Positions 45,320 through 54,129 of a stretch of 61,951 nucleotides of DNA are shown one piece after another (position 1 is the first letter of the stretch; every line of letters starts with the position of its first letter). The translations under genes and the position numbers were made by a program. The notes under the pieces are model-generated. The model was given only the letters and a program-made list of their open reading frames with translations. It searched no databases and had not been told where the DNA came from. This DNA comes from CAYVQZ01 sp964453435 (lineage in GTDB: Bacteria > Abyssobacteria > SURF-5). Location: positions 1 to 61,951 of the forward strand of contig CAYVQZ010000029.1 of assembly GCA_964453435.1 (NCBI GenBank), in the 5' to 3' direction.

Positions 45320-45600
45320 TAGGGAGACCCGAGTGTTCCGATAATTGCACTGGGCGGCTTCCTGCTTAGGGGCAGTCCCGAATCTGCGCCGCTTCGCGTC
45401 CGTAATTCTTGGGAAAGCCCCCCTTCGCTCGGCAATTATCGGATCGTCCCACAGTGAAACTGTCTCACGGTTGCGCATTTTGCCGAACAACAAGCTTTGG
45501 TGGCTGCGCCCAATTACGGAATCCCCCGTCTTTTAGGGTATCCCGAATCGTGAGACACACCCGCGGTTCCCTTCGCCTTAGCGATTATCGGTTGGTTTCG
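45320..45600. repeat. REP-like repeat cluster 9
   Basis: Between pstB and phoU. Inverted relative to clusters 2 and 5: an inverted GGATTCCGTAATTGGGCGCA unit near 45500, GTGAAACTGTCTCACGGTTG, and GAACAACAAGCTTTGG, the complement of the unit in cluster 2. No gene seen. It separates pstB from phoU, which normally adjoin. Confidence 0.8.
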
Positions 45601-45601
45601 G

Positions 45602-46423
45602 TTATCCGAAACGCCCGGTGACGTAGTCCTGTGTCCTGCCGTCCTTGGGATTCGTGAATATCGTTTCGGTGTCTCCATACTCGATGAGTCTTCCGAGATA
45701 CATAAAGGCGGTATTTTCGGAGACCCGCGCCGCCTGCTGCATGTTGTGGGTCACAATGACAATGGTGTATTGGCCGCGCAACTCGAATATGAGGTCTTCG
45801 ATTTTTCCCGTGGCAATGGGGTCGAGGGCGGAGCAGGGCTCGTCCATCAGTAATACATCGGGGTCGCCGGCAATAGCGCGCGCGATGCAGAGCCGTTGCT
45901 GTTGTCCTCCGGAGAGGCCGAGCGCATTGTCCCTCAAGCGGTCTTTCACCTCGTCCCACAGCGCCGCTCCCTTGAGCGCGCCTTCCACTGTCTCCTCCAG
46001 TATGTGGCGGTCGCGAATATTATCGACCTTGAGGGGATAAGTCACGTTTTCGGCGACGGTCATTGGGAACGGGTTCGGTTTTTGAAAGACCATTCCCATG
46101 CGTTTGCGGAGCCCGATGACATCAATGTCGGGCGTGTAGATATTCTCGCCGTTAAAACGGATTGTCCCCTCAACCCTGAGCCCGTCAATCAGGTCATTCA
46201 TCCTGTTCAGGGACCGGAGGAGCGTGGATTTTCCGCAGCCCGACGGCCCGATGAGCGCGGTCACAAGCCCGCGCTCCAAGTTCATCGTATTTCCGAACAG
46301 CGCCTGCGTCAAACCATACCAGAGGGAGAAGTTCTCGATTTCCAGGATGGCTCCACCGTCCCCCTTTTTCGGATACGTGACAGTTGTGACGGAGTCAAGC
46401 AGGGGTTCTGCAACACCGGCCAT
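45602..46423 (-). CDS. pstB: Phosphate ABC transporter ATPase
   Basis: 273 aa from ATG at 46423 (AAGGAG eight nt before; the frame extends to 46483). Walker A GPSGCGKST at 59-67, signature LSGGQQQRLCIARA near 168, Walker B VLLMDEPCSALD near 191, H-loop THNMQQAARVS. FQKPNPFPMTVAENV is specific to PstB. It powers the PstCA channel. It starts 13 bp after pstA. Confidence 0.97.
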   Translation of the reverse strand: MAGVAEPLLDSVTTVTYPKKGDGGAILEIENFSLWYGLTQALFGNTMNLERGLVTALIGPSGCGKSTLLRSLNRMNDLIDGLRVEGTIRFNGENIYTPDIDVIGLRKRMGMVFQKPNPFPMTVAENVTYPLKVDNIRDRHILEETVEGALKGAALWDEVKDRLRDNALGLSGGQQQRLCIARAIAGDPDVLLMDEPCSALDPIATGKIEDLIFELRGQYTIVIVTHNMQQAARVSENTAFMYLGRLIEYGDTETIFTNPKDGRTQDYVTGRFG

Positions 46424-46436
46424 TGTGGTATTCTCC

Positions 46437-48221
46437 TTAGAAATGCCCGACATAATATTTCCGTTTGAGCCGGTTGCGCACATAAATCGCCGTGGCGTTC
46501 ATGACCGCAATCAGCGAAATGAGCAACAATGTGGTGACAAAGACCATTGGTTTCGCCGCCTCGGAGTTGCGCGACTGAAACCCGACGTCATAGATGTGAA
46601 ACCCGAGGTGCATGAAGCTTCGTTCGAGGTGAATGTACGGGAAAAACCCGTCAACGGGAAGCTCGGGCGCCATCTTTACGACCCCGACCAGCATGAGCGG
46701 AGCGACTTCGCCGGCGCCGCGCGCCATGGCCAGAATCAATCCCGTCATGATTCCCGGCATCGCCTTCGGAAGCACGACATACCTGATCGTCTGCCATTTC
46801 GACGCCCCGCAGGCGAGCGAACCCTCCCGCATGGATTGCGGCACGGCCGCGAGCGCCTCCTCGGTCGCCACAATGACGACGGGCACCGTAAGCAGCGCCA
46901 GCGTGAGGGAAGCCCACAAGATTCCGCCGGTTCCGAACGTAGGGTTCGGCAAACGCTCGGGGAAAAACAGCTCGTCGATGGAAGCGCCGACGATGTATGC
47001 GAAAAAGCCGAGTCCGAACACTCCGTACACGATTGACGGCACTCCTGCCAGATTGTTGACACAGATGCGCACTATCGACACGAGTTTTCCCTGCCTGGCA
47101 TACTCGCGCAGATAGAGCGAGGCGAGCACGCCGAAGGGCGCGACTGCGAGCGCCATCAGAACAGTCATGACGAACGTCCCGAAAATCGCCGGCATCACGC
47201 CTCCCTCGGTGTTCGCCTCTCGCGGTTCCTGCGTCAGGAACTCGAACCATCGGGAGCCGTAGACCCCCAGTTTTTGGAAAACATTGAGGTCATTGGCCGG
47301 ATAGAAGCGAACCACGTGAGACAAGGGAATCGTCCGTTCGCGGCCATTCACGTCCTTGAGCGTGATTTCGTACTGGGCGTCCTCTCTCTTGATGGCGTCC
47401 GCCTCTTCCTCGAGCTGAGAATATTTTCCCTCGAGCATTTCGACCTTTGCGGCGTGCTCGTCCTCCGCCCGGCGGTACTCGTCGCTCTCTTTTCCGTGCT
47501 CGAGGGCAACCCCGCGCAATTTCAGCCGTTCCTGTTCCAGCCTGTAATTCACCGCGCCGATTTCGTCCCGCTCGAGCCGATGAACACGTTTTCGCCGGGC
47601 CACCGCTCTGGCGTGCTCCGCGTATAAACGGGAGAGCGGAACGGAGGGTCCCTTCAGGAATTCCTCGCCCATTCGGAGAGAATCGATGAATCCGATGAAC
47701 GGCCCCCATTCGACACGCTCGATGAAGAAGATGCCGGGAGGCATCGAGATGTCCGCCGCCTCGTGCTTGGAAATCCATTTAAAGTCCTCGTTGTACAGGT
47801 CGAAATTGCCGGTTCGGTAGAGCGTTCTCCGTGTGAAGCCATTGTTTTCCCGAATGTCGTTTTGGGCGTCCGGCGACAGTTCCTCAAGCTGGTCGGGAGA
47901 GGGTCTGTACGATTCGCTGCGAGAGGGCTCGCCCGCTATCAATTTGCCGTTTTTCAATTTCACCACGTGAATGGGTTTGGGGTAGAACGTTATGAGACCG
48001 TTCCAGAGAATGAGCAGCAGGAAACCGACAATCATTGCGACTCCGAGCGCCAACGCTCCCCCCATTCCCCAGACGAACGGCTCTCCGCGAGCCGTCAGGT
48101 CGGCGCCAGTCGCTTTCGTTCGAACATGAGACGGCGGTGTTGCGCCGGTCGTCTTGTCGGGGGAAACCGTTCCGGCGTCAACCATGCTTTTTTTTGGTTT
48201 CCTTTCCGTATCCGTGCCCAT
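46437..48221 (-). CDS. pstA: Phosphate ABC transporter permease PstA with a long periplasmic insert
   Basis: 594 aa from ATG at 48221 (GAGGAT upstream); about twice the usual length. TM1 near residues 55-80, then ~250 extra residues that include a strongly charged predicted coiled coil (about 190-270, RKRVHRLERDEIGAVNYR and EDEHAAKVEMLEGKYSQLEEE in parts). The usual permease core (GGVMPAIFGTFVMTVLMALA, then MREGSLACGASKWQTIRYVV) begins near 340. Such extended PstA proteins are known in some proteobacteria. Start lies 11 bp after the pstC stop. Confidence 0.92.
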   Translation of the reverse strand: MGTDTERKPKKSMVDAGTVSPDKTTGATPPSHVRTKATGADLTARGEPFVWGMGGALALGVAMIVGFLLLILWNGLITFYPKPIHVVKLKNGKLIAGEPSRSESYRPSPDQLEELSPDAQNDIRENNGFTRRTLYRTGNFDLYNEDFKWISKHEAADISMPPGIFFIERVEWGPFIGFIDSLRMGEEFLKGPSVPLSRLYAEHARAVARRKRVHRLERDEIGAVNYRLEQERLKLRGVALEHGKESDEYRRAEDEHAAKVEMLEGKYSQLEEEADAIKREDAQYEITLKDVNGRERTIPLSHVVRFYPANDLNVFQKLGVYGSRWFEFLTQEPREANTEGGVMPAIFGTFVMTVLMALAVAPFGVLASLYLREYARQGKLVSIVRICVNNLAGVPSIVYGVFGLGFFAYIVGASIDELFFPERLPNPTFGTGGILWASLTLALLTVPVVIVATEEALAAVPQSMREGSLACGASKWQTIRYVVLPKAMPGIMTGLILAMARGAGEVAPLMLVGVVKMAPELPVDGFFPYIHLERSFMHLGFHIYDVGFQSRNSEAAKPMVFVTTLLLISLIAVMNATAIYVRNRLKRKYYVGHF

Positions 48222-48232
48222 GCGTTCTATCC

Positions 48233-50869
48233 TCACAGCTGCATGGCGCGTTTTCTGAATCGGAGCCTGACAATTTCGGCGACGGTGTTTATCACGAACG
48301 TCATCGCGAACAGCACCAGCCCGGCAAGAAACAGGATGCGGTAGAGGGTGCCGTCCTTCACGGCTTCCGGAAGCTCGACGGCGATGGTGGCGGAAAGCGC
48401 GCGCAATCCGTTGAAGACATTCCAATCCATGAGAGGGGTGTTCCCGGCGGCCATCACCACAATCATGGTCTCCCCGACGGCGCGTCCCATACCGATCATG
48501 ATGGCCGAGAAGACGCCGCTGAAGGCCGTCGGCAGCACTACGTAGATGCCGGTCTGCCACGGGGTCGCGCCGCAACCCAGGCTTGCCGCCCGGAGATGTT
48601 CGGGAACCGCGTTCAATGCGTCCTCAGCGATTGTGTAGATAATCGGGATGACGGCGAATCCCATTGCGAACCCGACCACGAGGGTGTTCCGCTGCACATA
48701 GGTGTCAACGAACGTTCCCCGCACATCCACTCCAATGGAGCCGAGCGCATATGCGATTCCAAGCGAGCACAGAGCCGTCGCGGCCAGCGTGAGAATCCAC
48801 CGGCCAATATCGAACACGGCTGCCCGAAATCTGGAGAGGCTTCTCATGAGTTCGTGAATCATATGGCCGAAGGAACGGGTAATCAGCGTTGTAACGACGA
48901 TGAAGGATACGGGCAGACTCAAAAGGAAAAGGAACGGGATGGAGGTTCCGAAGTCACCGTTCAACCATCCCTTAAAATCCCCCCGGAACAGCAGGTCCTC
49001 GAACAATGGACCCAGTTTGTATGCGACATAGAGGGAAACGAGCACTGTCCCGCTTATCATGCAGAACTTCGGTATTCCCTGCAATCTGATGGCGAGGCGC
49101 AGCGGCAGCAACTGCCACAGATATGCCGCCAGCATGAGGGAGAGGGGAAGCGCCGCAAAGGCGAGAATCACGGCGGCCACCCACGTCTCGACAATGGGAG
49201 CGAGCACAAGCGCGGCGACGAAACCGAGCACTACCGACGGCAACGACGCCATCATCTCCATGGTCGGTTTCATAAACGCGCGGAGACGATAATGAACGAA
49301 CTCGGATGTGTAAATCGCGGCGAGAATCGCTATCGGAATGGCAAAGAGAAGAGAGTAAAAGGCCGCTTTGACGGTGCCGAATATTAAAGGAATTAACGAG
49401 AACTTCGGTTCATAGTCGCCCGTCGCCGCCGAGGACTGCCATGTGTATGTGGGCTCCGGATAGCCCTCGTACCAAATCTTTCGGAAGAGGGTGCGGAACG
49501 TGGTCTCGGGATGCGGCGCGGAAAACTCCCACAGGCGCGCCTCACCGTCGGGCCGGAATGCAAACAGGCCGTCGAGGCGGGGCGCGAGCAGGATATCTTG
49601 ACAGGGTTTGTCTCCGAACGCCGAGGGAAGTGAGACGACAGTTTTCCGGCTTGTGCCGTGGACCACCGCCAGTTCACCGTCCGCCCTGGCGAGGGCGAAA
49701 CTCTTTCCTCGAAGGCTCGGGTCGAACCGCACAACGGGTGAGCGCTTGGTCTCGAATTGTCGCGCGAGAACCAGGGTCTGCCCGTCAACGGTCTCGGCAT
49801 ATTCTTTTTCCAGCAGGAAATAAATGCCGAGGGAGCCGTCCGAACCTCCCGCGACAATGGATTGTCCGCCCAGCAGGAACCCGAAGGCAGTCAGCCGAAC
49901 TCCCTTCGGCAGGAGGTACGCAACTTCTGCAAGGAGCGGCTTGGAAAAATCCCGCGTGAAATACCGATAAACGGCGCCGGTTTCGTCGGCAACCAGGACC
50001 GCGTCTGCCTTTTCCGTCAGGATTACGGAATGGAGTGAAATATCTTCTGGAAAATCGGGAAGCTGCACATGTTCGACCGTGGTGCGTTGCGCGCCGGTCA
50101 GGAGATTGATTTTGGTCATGGCCCTGTTGAGTGTCGCCCGCCTTTCAGCGTCGATGGCGACAAAAGCTTTTGTCTGGCGTTCGGCTTCACCGCTTACTCG
50201 ATAGTCCATGGCGATTATCGGACTCCCGGACTCCGAGACCGGCGCCTCGTCTTCCAACTCGAGTGCGACCGAGATTCTCCGGAGCTGGTTGCCGGGAACC
50301 CGCGAGTACACGACCGCCCCGTCGGTGAGATCACGCTCATCGAGTCGGCGCAATCCCTCCGGCGCCTCAGCCGCAGTAAGAATTCGGTTCGGGAACGAAA
50401 CCGAAGCAAACCGAACCGTGCCATCGTCGAACCCGAACGCAAGGTTCCGGCGATCAAGCGTGGCGGCAAAGGATGTGATGTTTTTGTCGCCAACTTCTAT
50501 CGAAGGCGGAGTAAGGGCAAAACCGCTTTTTGCATGGAACAGGGAAAGCGTGCCGCCCTCGGAAATGAGGAGCACAAAAGTCTTGTATTCGTCCATTGTC
50601 ACGTTCAGGATGGGACCGGGGGTCAGTTCGAAAGAATACTCGTGCTGTTCGGTGATTTTTCCGCTCAGGAACAGCGGGAGCGTTTCCTCGACAAGGAATA
50701 CGAGGATGCCGAGGACCGCGATGATAACGAGGATGCCGCCGATTGTGATGATTCGGTCGGCGATTCGGTCGGCGATAAGAACCGAACGCTTCGCCTTCTT
50801 TTCCCGTCTCACCGGCGGAGTAAAAACCTTGGATTGTTCTTCCGGAGTCGCGGTTTCCATTGTATCCAT
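48233..50869 (-). CDS. pstC: Phosphate ABC transporter permease PstC with a large extracytoplasmic domain
   Basis: 878 aa from the ATG at 50869 (in-frame GTG at 50899 and ATG at 50860; no clear ribosome site). TM1 at ~40-62 is followed by ~400 residues rich in beta strands with WD-like repeat spacing (for example IAMDYRVSGEAERQTKAFVA, ARADGELAVVHG), probably a beta propeller in the periplasm. The PstC core starts near 490 (FGTVKAAFYSLLFAIPIA) and ends with RAASLGCGATPWQTGIYVV. Pairs with the extended PstA. Extended PstC proteins exist in gammaproteobacteria; the propeller role is unknown. Confidence 0.92.
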   Translation of the reverse strand: MDTMETATPEEQSKVFTPPVRREKKAKRSVLIADRIADRIITIGGILVIIAVLGILVFLVEETLPLFLSGKITEQHEYSFELTPGPILNVTMDEYKTFVLLISEGGTLSLFHAKSGFALTPPSIEVGDKNITSFAATLDRRNLAFGFDDGTVRFASVSFPNRILTAAEAPEGLRRLDERDLTDGAVVYSRVPGNQLRRISVALELEDEAPVSESGSPIIAMDYRVSGEAERQTKAFVAIDAERRATLNRAMTKINLLTGAQRTTVEHVQLPDFPEDISLHSVILTEKADAVLVADETGAVYRYFTRDFSKPLLAEVAYLLPKGVRLTAFGFLLGGQSIVAGGSDGSLGIYFLLEKEYAETVDGQTLVLARQFETKRSPVVRFDPSLRGKSFALARADGELAVVHGTSRKTVVSLPSAFGDKPCQDILLAPRLDGLFAFRPDGEARLWEFSAPHPETTFRTLFRKIWYEGYPEPTYTWQSSAATGDYEPKFSLIPLIFGTVKAAFYSLLFAIPIAILAAIYTSEFVHYRLRAFMKPTMEMMASLPSVVLGFVAALVLAPIVETWVAAVILAFAALPLSLMLAAYLWQLLPLRLAIRLQGIPKFCMISGTVLVSLYVAYKLGPLFEDLLFRGDFKGWLNGDFGTSIPFLFLLSLPVSFIVVTTLITRSFGHMIHELMRSLSRFRAAVFDIGRWILTLAATALCSLGIAYALGSIGVDVRGTFVDTYVQRNTLVVGFAMGFAVIPIIYTIAEDALNAVPEHLRAASLGCGATPWQTGIYVVLPTAFSGVFSAIMIGMGRAVGETMIVVMAAGNTPLMDWNVFNGLRALSATIAVELPEAVKDGTLYRILFLAGLVLFAMTFVINTVAEIVRLRFRKRAMQL

Positions 50870-50908
50870 GCGCGTGTTTGAACAAAACGGTGCGCTCACA
50901 CGAAAAGC

Positions 50909-50939
50909 GGACGAAGCCTGATTAATTCAGGCTTCGTCC
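50909..50939 (-). terminator. Attenuator-like hairpin between pstS and pstC
   Basis: 13-nt arms GGACGAAGCCTGA and TCAGGCTTCGTCC are exact complements around TTAAT. On the transcribed strand a short GCTTTTCG follows. It probably stops part of the transcripts after pstS, giving more binding protein than permease, or protects the pstS mRNA 3' end. Confidence 0.65.
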
Positions 50940-51032
50940 CGCTCTGAAAAGATTCGTGCGAAAACAGCGGCGCGCGCCTTCACTATAATCGGAGCACCAC
51001 GTTTCGAGTCGAACCGCGATGCCTTGCCAATA

Positions 51033-52013
51033 TCAGCGAATGCCAAGTTCTTTCATGTCCGCATCGGCGATGGCGCTGGAGACGGGATAGAACCCATCCT
51101 TGATAACGGCCTTCTGTCCTTCTTTCGAGAACACGTATTTGATGAACTCGGCGCGCAACGGCTCCAGCGACTGGTTGGGATTCTTGTTCAAATAGACGTA
51201 CAGGAACCGGGCAAGCGGATAATCGCCGCTGTACGCGTTTTCCGCGTTCGCGTCGTAGCAGCCGCCTTCCTGGTTGGACGCAAGAGGAACGATACGCACA
51301 TCGGCCGTCTTGTATCCTACACCGGAATATCCGATTGCGTACTTGTCGGTGGCGACTCCCTGAACCACGGCGGATGAGCCCGGCTGTTCCTTAACCGAGT
51401 CTTTGTAGTCGCCCTTGAACAGCGCCACTTCCTTGAAATAGCCATACGTTCCGGAGGCGGAATTGCGTCCGTAGAGCGAAATCGGTTTGTCGGCCCACTC
51501 GCCGGTCAACCCAAGGTCGCCCCACGTCCGGATATCTTTGTGATAGCCGCCCTTGCGCGTCTTGGAGAAAATGGCGTCGAGCTGTTGGAGCGTGAGACAT
51601 CTTACCGGGTTGTCCTTGTTGACGAAGACCGCGAGCGCGTCCACGGCAACTCGCACCCGCGCGGGCTGATAACCGAACTTCTTCTCGAACGCGTCGATTT
51701 CCTTGTTTTTCATCTCGCGCGACATAGGCCCGAGATGCGAGGTTCCTTCGATGAGCGCCGGCGGAGCAGTCGAGGAGCCTTTGCCCTCAACCGAGAACTT
51801 GACAGCCGGGTAGTGGGCGCCGAATCCTTCAGACCACAGCGCCATCAGGTTGTTCAGCGTATCGGAACCCACACTCTTGAGACTTCCCGAAACGCCGCTG
51901 ACCTTCTTATAGTTGACAAGTTGCGGGTCCACATCCAGGGCGAATGCGACGGACACGCACAGAAGCCCGACGAGCGCCGCCAGAAGCGGGACCGGAAATG
52001 TTGCTTTCCTCAT
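51033..52013 (-). CDS. pstS: Phosphate-binding protein PstS
   Basis: 326 aa from ATG at 52013 (AAGGAG seven nt before; the frame extends to 52046). Signal peptide with hydrophobic LLAALVGLLCVSVAFA, then SVGSDTLNNLMALWSEGF, SSTAPPALIEGTSHLGPMSR and GRNSASGTYGYFKEVAL, the phosphate-contacting loops of PstS. Mature protein captures phosphate in the periplasm. No Cys lipobox: soluble. A Pho-box-like repeat lies upstream; the hairpin at 50909 lies downstream. Confidence 0.97.
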   Translation of the reverse strand: MRKATFPVPLLAALVGLLCVSVAFALDVDPQLVNYKKVSGVSGSLKSVGSDTLNNLMALWSEGFGAHYPAVKFSVEGKGSSTAPPALIEGTSHLGPMSREMKNKEIDAFEKKFGYQPARVRVAVDALAVFVNKDNPVRCLTLQQLDAIFSKTRKGGYHKDIRTWGDLGLTGEWADKPISLYGRNSASGTYGYFKEVALFKGDYKDSVKEQPGSSAVVQGVATDKYAIGYSGVGYKTADVRIVPLASNQEGGCYDANAENAYSGDYPLARFLYVYLNKNPNQSLEPLRAEFIKYVFSKEGQKAVIKDGFYPVSSAIADADMKELGIR

Positions 52014-52054
52014 GGTTATCTCCTTTTCACCCACTATTAGTTTCACAATCCAAT

Positions 52055-52087
52055 GTTAAGATTTTGTTAGGATACGGTTAGAATTCT
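52055..52087 (-). promoter_or_regulatory. Pho-box-like direct repeats before pstS
   Basis: Three GTTARRAT-type units start at 52055, 52066 and 52077, exactly 11 bp apart (on the coding strand CTAAC, CTAAC, TTAAC). An 11-bp direct-repeat spacing is the hallmark of PhoB/PhoP sites. They lie 42-74 bp before the pstS start. A TAATAG-like -10 falls about 9 bp downstream. No phoB/phoR in the window. Confidence 0.6.
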
Positions 52088-52122
52088 GCAAGGCCGGAGG
52101 GGCTTTTCCCTCGGCCTTGCAG
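52086..52122 (-). terminator. Hairpin after the porin gene
   Basis: CTGCAAGGCCGGAGGG (52086-52101) pairs with CCCTCGGCCTTGCAG (52108-52122) with one bulged G. It lies 31 bp after the porin stop on the minus strand, so it likely ends the porin transcript. No clear T-run. Confidence 0.5.
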
Positions 52123-52152
52123 AGACAGGGGGTTCACGCGTTCGGAACGCCT

Positions 52153-53445
52153 CTAGAACTTGAGGATAAAGTCGAGCTGCAAACGCTCATAATCTTCCTC
52201 GTCGCCGCTGACATCGACATCGTTGACGAAATAGCTTGCCGCAACTGTTACGTTCTTCGCGAGGGCGTACGTGAAATTGAGCTCGTGACCCTCCGCGTCT
52301 GTTCCGCCGCCGCCGAAATCGGAGTCGGTGAACGTGCCAAACACAGCATCGGCCTCAACGTCTTTGTACTGGTACCTGAACGCCCAGGAGCCTTTCTCTT
52401 TCGCCTTGCCAATACCGGCGCCGACAACCCAGCCGCTTTCCTCGTCGGAAGCGTCGTTGTTTTCCGCATATTCCCCGAACACCAAAACGGGGTACCCCTT
52501 CACACGGAATCCGAATTCGCCGAACAGGCTCCAGATATCGAAATCGTTGGCGAATAATCCGGCCTCAAGCGTGTTGCCGAAGCGTTTTCCATCTATGAAC
52601 GGAGTCTGACCTTCTATGTTGCCGTAGTCGAAATAGCTCGCTCCACCGGCAAGGTGGGCCTTGTCGCCGAAGGCGGCGAAATTGTATTTCAAGCCGCCCT
52701 GCGCTCCCCAGAGGGAGGTGTCCGCATCCGAACTTCTCTCGATGACCCAGAAACCGTAGCCGTTGGCGAACATTTCGAGCGCGTCGTTCAGCCCTCTTTC
52801 ATACTTGATCACTGCGCCCTCGGGATTCACGTCGCCGTCAAAGATGAGCTCGTTCTTGCCGACCGAATGGAACGGGCGCTTGATTTTTCCGGCGAGAAGA
52901 TGGAATCCTTCCAATTGGCGGGGGTGGATGTCGACAAAGGCCTGCGACACCCAGACATTTTTTAATGACCAGGAATTGTCAAGCGTCTGGTTGTTGGAGG
53001 CGGGGTCGCCCTCCGCATTTCCATCCGCATCAACCTCTTCGCCGGTCGATATTTCCATGCGATAGTCCAACCAGTCATAAATTTCGGCTTCCGCATTGAT
53101 ACGCGCCCTGATGCGGTTGCGGTGCCTGTCGTCGGTCTTTCTGTCATCGTCGATGTACTCGTGACGATACCGGAAATCGCCGCCGATTTTCACCTTATCC
53201 GTCCAAAGCACTTTCTCTTTTTCGGCCTCGATCCAGTCGCCCTGGTCCTCCTGACGCACCTCCATTGCATCCTGGTCCACTTCGAGCGCTTCGAGGCGCT
53301 GCAACAAGTCCGAGATCGTCCGGTTCTGCTGCTCCACGGTCCGGCGAAGCGTTTCGATTTCGTCAGACCGCTCGGGCGATTCGGCATACACGACACCGGA
53401 GAGCATCAGCAATCCGATGCATGCGCGCATAATCACTTTTTTCAT
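52153..53445 (-). CDS. Outer-membrane porin, probably for phosphate
   Basis: 430 aa. Signal peptide MRACIGLLMLSGVVYA, a periplasmic coiled coil (about 25-70: ETLRRTVEQQNRTISDLLQR), then a strand-rich barrel ending in the C-terminal aromatic Phe (LQLDFILKF), as expected for outer-membrane proteins. Resembles the Porin_5-type putative porins. Placement directly before pstS suggests phosphate uptake under starvation, similar in idea to OprP/OprO; that is inference. A hairpin and the Pho-box region follow it. Confidence 0.8.
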   Translation of the reverse strand: MKKVIMRACIGLLMLSGVVYAESPERSDEIETLRRTVEQQNRTISDLLQRLEALEVDQDAMEVRQEDQGDWIEAEKEKVLWTDKVKIGGDFRYRHEYIDDDRKTDDRHRNRIRARINAEAEIYDWLDYRMEISTGEEVDADGNAEGDPASNNQTLDNSWSLKNVWVSQAFVDIHPRQLEGFHLLAGKIKRPFHSVGKNELIFDGDVNPEGAVIKYERGLNDALEMFANGYGFWVIERSSDADTSLWGAQGGLKYNFAAFGDKAHLAGGASYFDYGNIEGQTPFIDGKRFGNTLEAGLFANDFDIWSLFGEFGFRVKGYPVLVFGEYAENNDASDEESGWVVGAGIGKAKEKGSWAFRYQYKDVEADAVFGTFTDSDFGGGGTDAEGHELNFTYALAKNVTVAASYFVNDVDVSGDEEDYERLQLDFILKF

Positions 53446-53463
53446 CTGTTTCCTCCCATGTTG

Positions 53464-53655
53464 TCACATTGCAAGCAGTACGATAATGAGCAAAAACAGT
53501 AATGCGGTCCCGCGAACGAACACCTGAACCGCCCAGTCATCCATTGGGTGCGCCGGCTCACCTCCCTTCCTCGACAAATTTTCGAGTCGCCACCGCGTGA
53601 AATTTGAGATGGAATAGAACCACAAAACAGCCAGTGGTGGAAGCCAAAATTCCAT
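53464..53655 (-). CDS. Small membrane protein, unknown function
   Basis: 63 aa; GGAG eight nt before ATG. Two hydrophobic segments (FWLPPLAVLWFYSI and ALLFLLIIVLLAM at the C-terminus) with a polar middle. Not recognised. It lies 18 bp before the porin start on the same strand and could be in the same operon. Confidence 0.5.
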   Translation of the reverse strand: MEFWLPPLAVLWFYSISNFTRWRLENLSRKGGEPAHPMDDWAVQVFVRGTALLFLLIIVLLAM

Positions 53656-53980
53656 TTGCGCGCTCCAAGGTAAAAATTTGCGGTATCAACGGCAAGGGTA
53701 CCTCAAGAATGTTAGGGAAGGGTAAAGCGAGAGTTAAAAATGCGATAAGAATGGGGAGACGACTCGGAACATTCGAATTCTTCTTTTCAGGGGGGCGCTG
53801 ACCATCGGAGACCCCGAGAAAATCCGTCAGAATTCGGGGACACCCTGTCCACATTATTGCGCAACTGGTAGAACCACTTGCGCCGGGTTTCCTTCAAACC
53901 GGACAGCCGTTGGGACAACCTCATTGTCCTCCAAGCGGAATTTGCGCTGCGGCCACGCCGTCTGGTCTTCCTAATGCCGT
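53656..53980. other. Gene-free region before the exporter operon
   Basis: No convincing gene. GGGGACACCCTGTCC near 53839 resembles the REP-like family. A minus-strand frame through 53787-54008 is Arg-rich and of low credibility. Confidence 0.4.
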
Positions 53981-53982
53981 GG

Positions 53983-54006
53983 TATACTATGAGTGCGCGC
54001 GCACTC
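53983..54006 (+). promoter_or_regulatory. Extended -10 promoter with overlapping palindromic operator
   Basis: TGGTATACT gives an extended -10 (TATACT at 53983-53988; no clear -35). A perfect 16-bp palindrome GAGTGCGCGCGCACTC spans 53991-54006, right where transcription should start. That fits a TetR- or MarR-type repressor site controlling the exporter. No regulator gene is adjacent. Confidence 0.55.
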
Positions 54007-54129
54007 AAAGAGAAATGAAGATGAACTCAATATGAAACGCGGAAACATCGAAAAGGATTTCATGTCTGCCGCTTAAATAACGCTCCTTCGAATGCAGACG
54101 AACACAATTTCAAGCCGAGAGGACATTCC

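Noticed and set aside
48035..49387. 450-codon frame antisense to pstC/pstA
   Set aside because: Shadow of the pst genes, with His/Arg/Glu-rich repetitive composition.
53787..54008. Small Arg-rich minus-strand protein
   Set aside because: It covers the exporter promoter/operator, has no ribosome site and has low-credibility composition.
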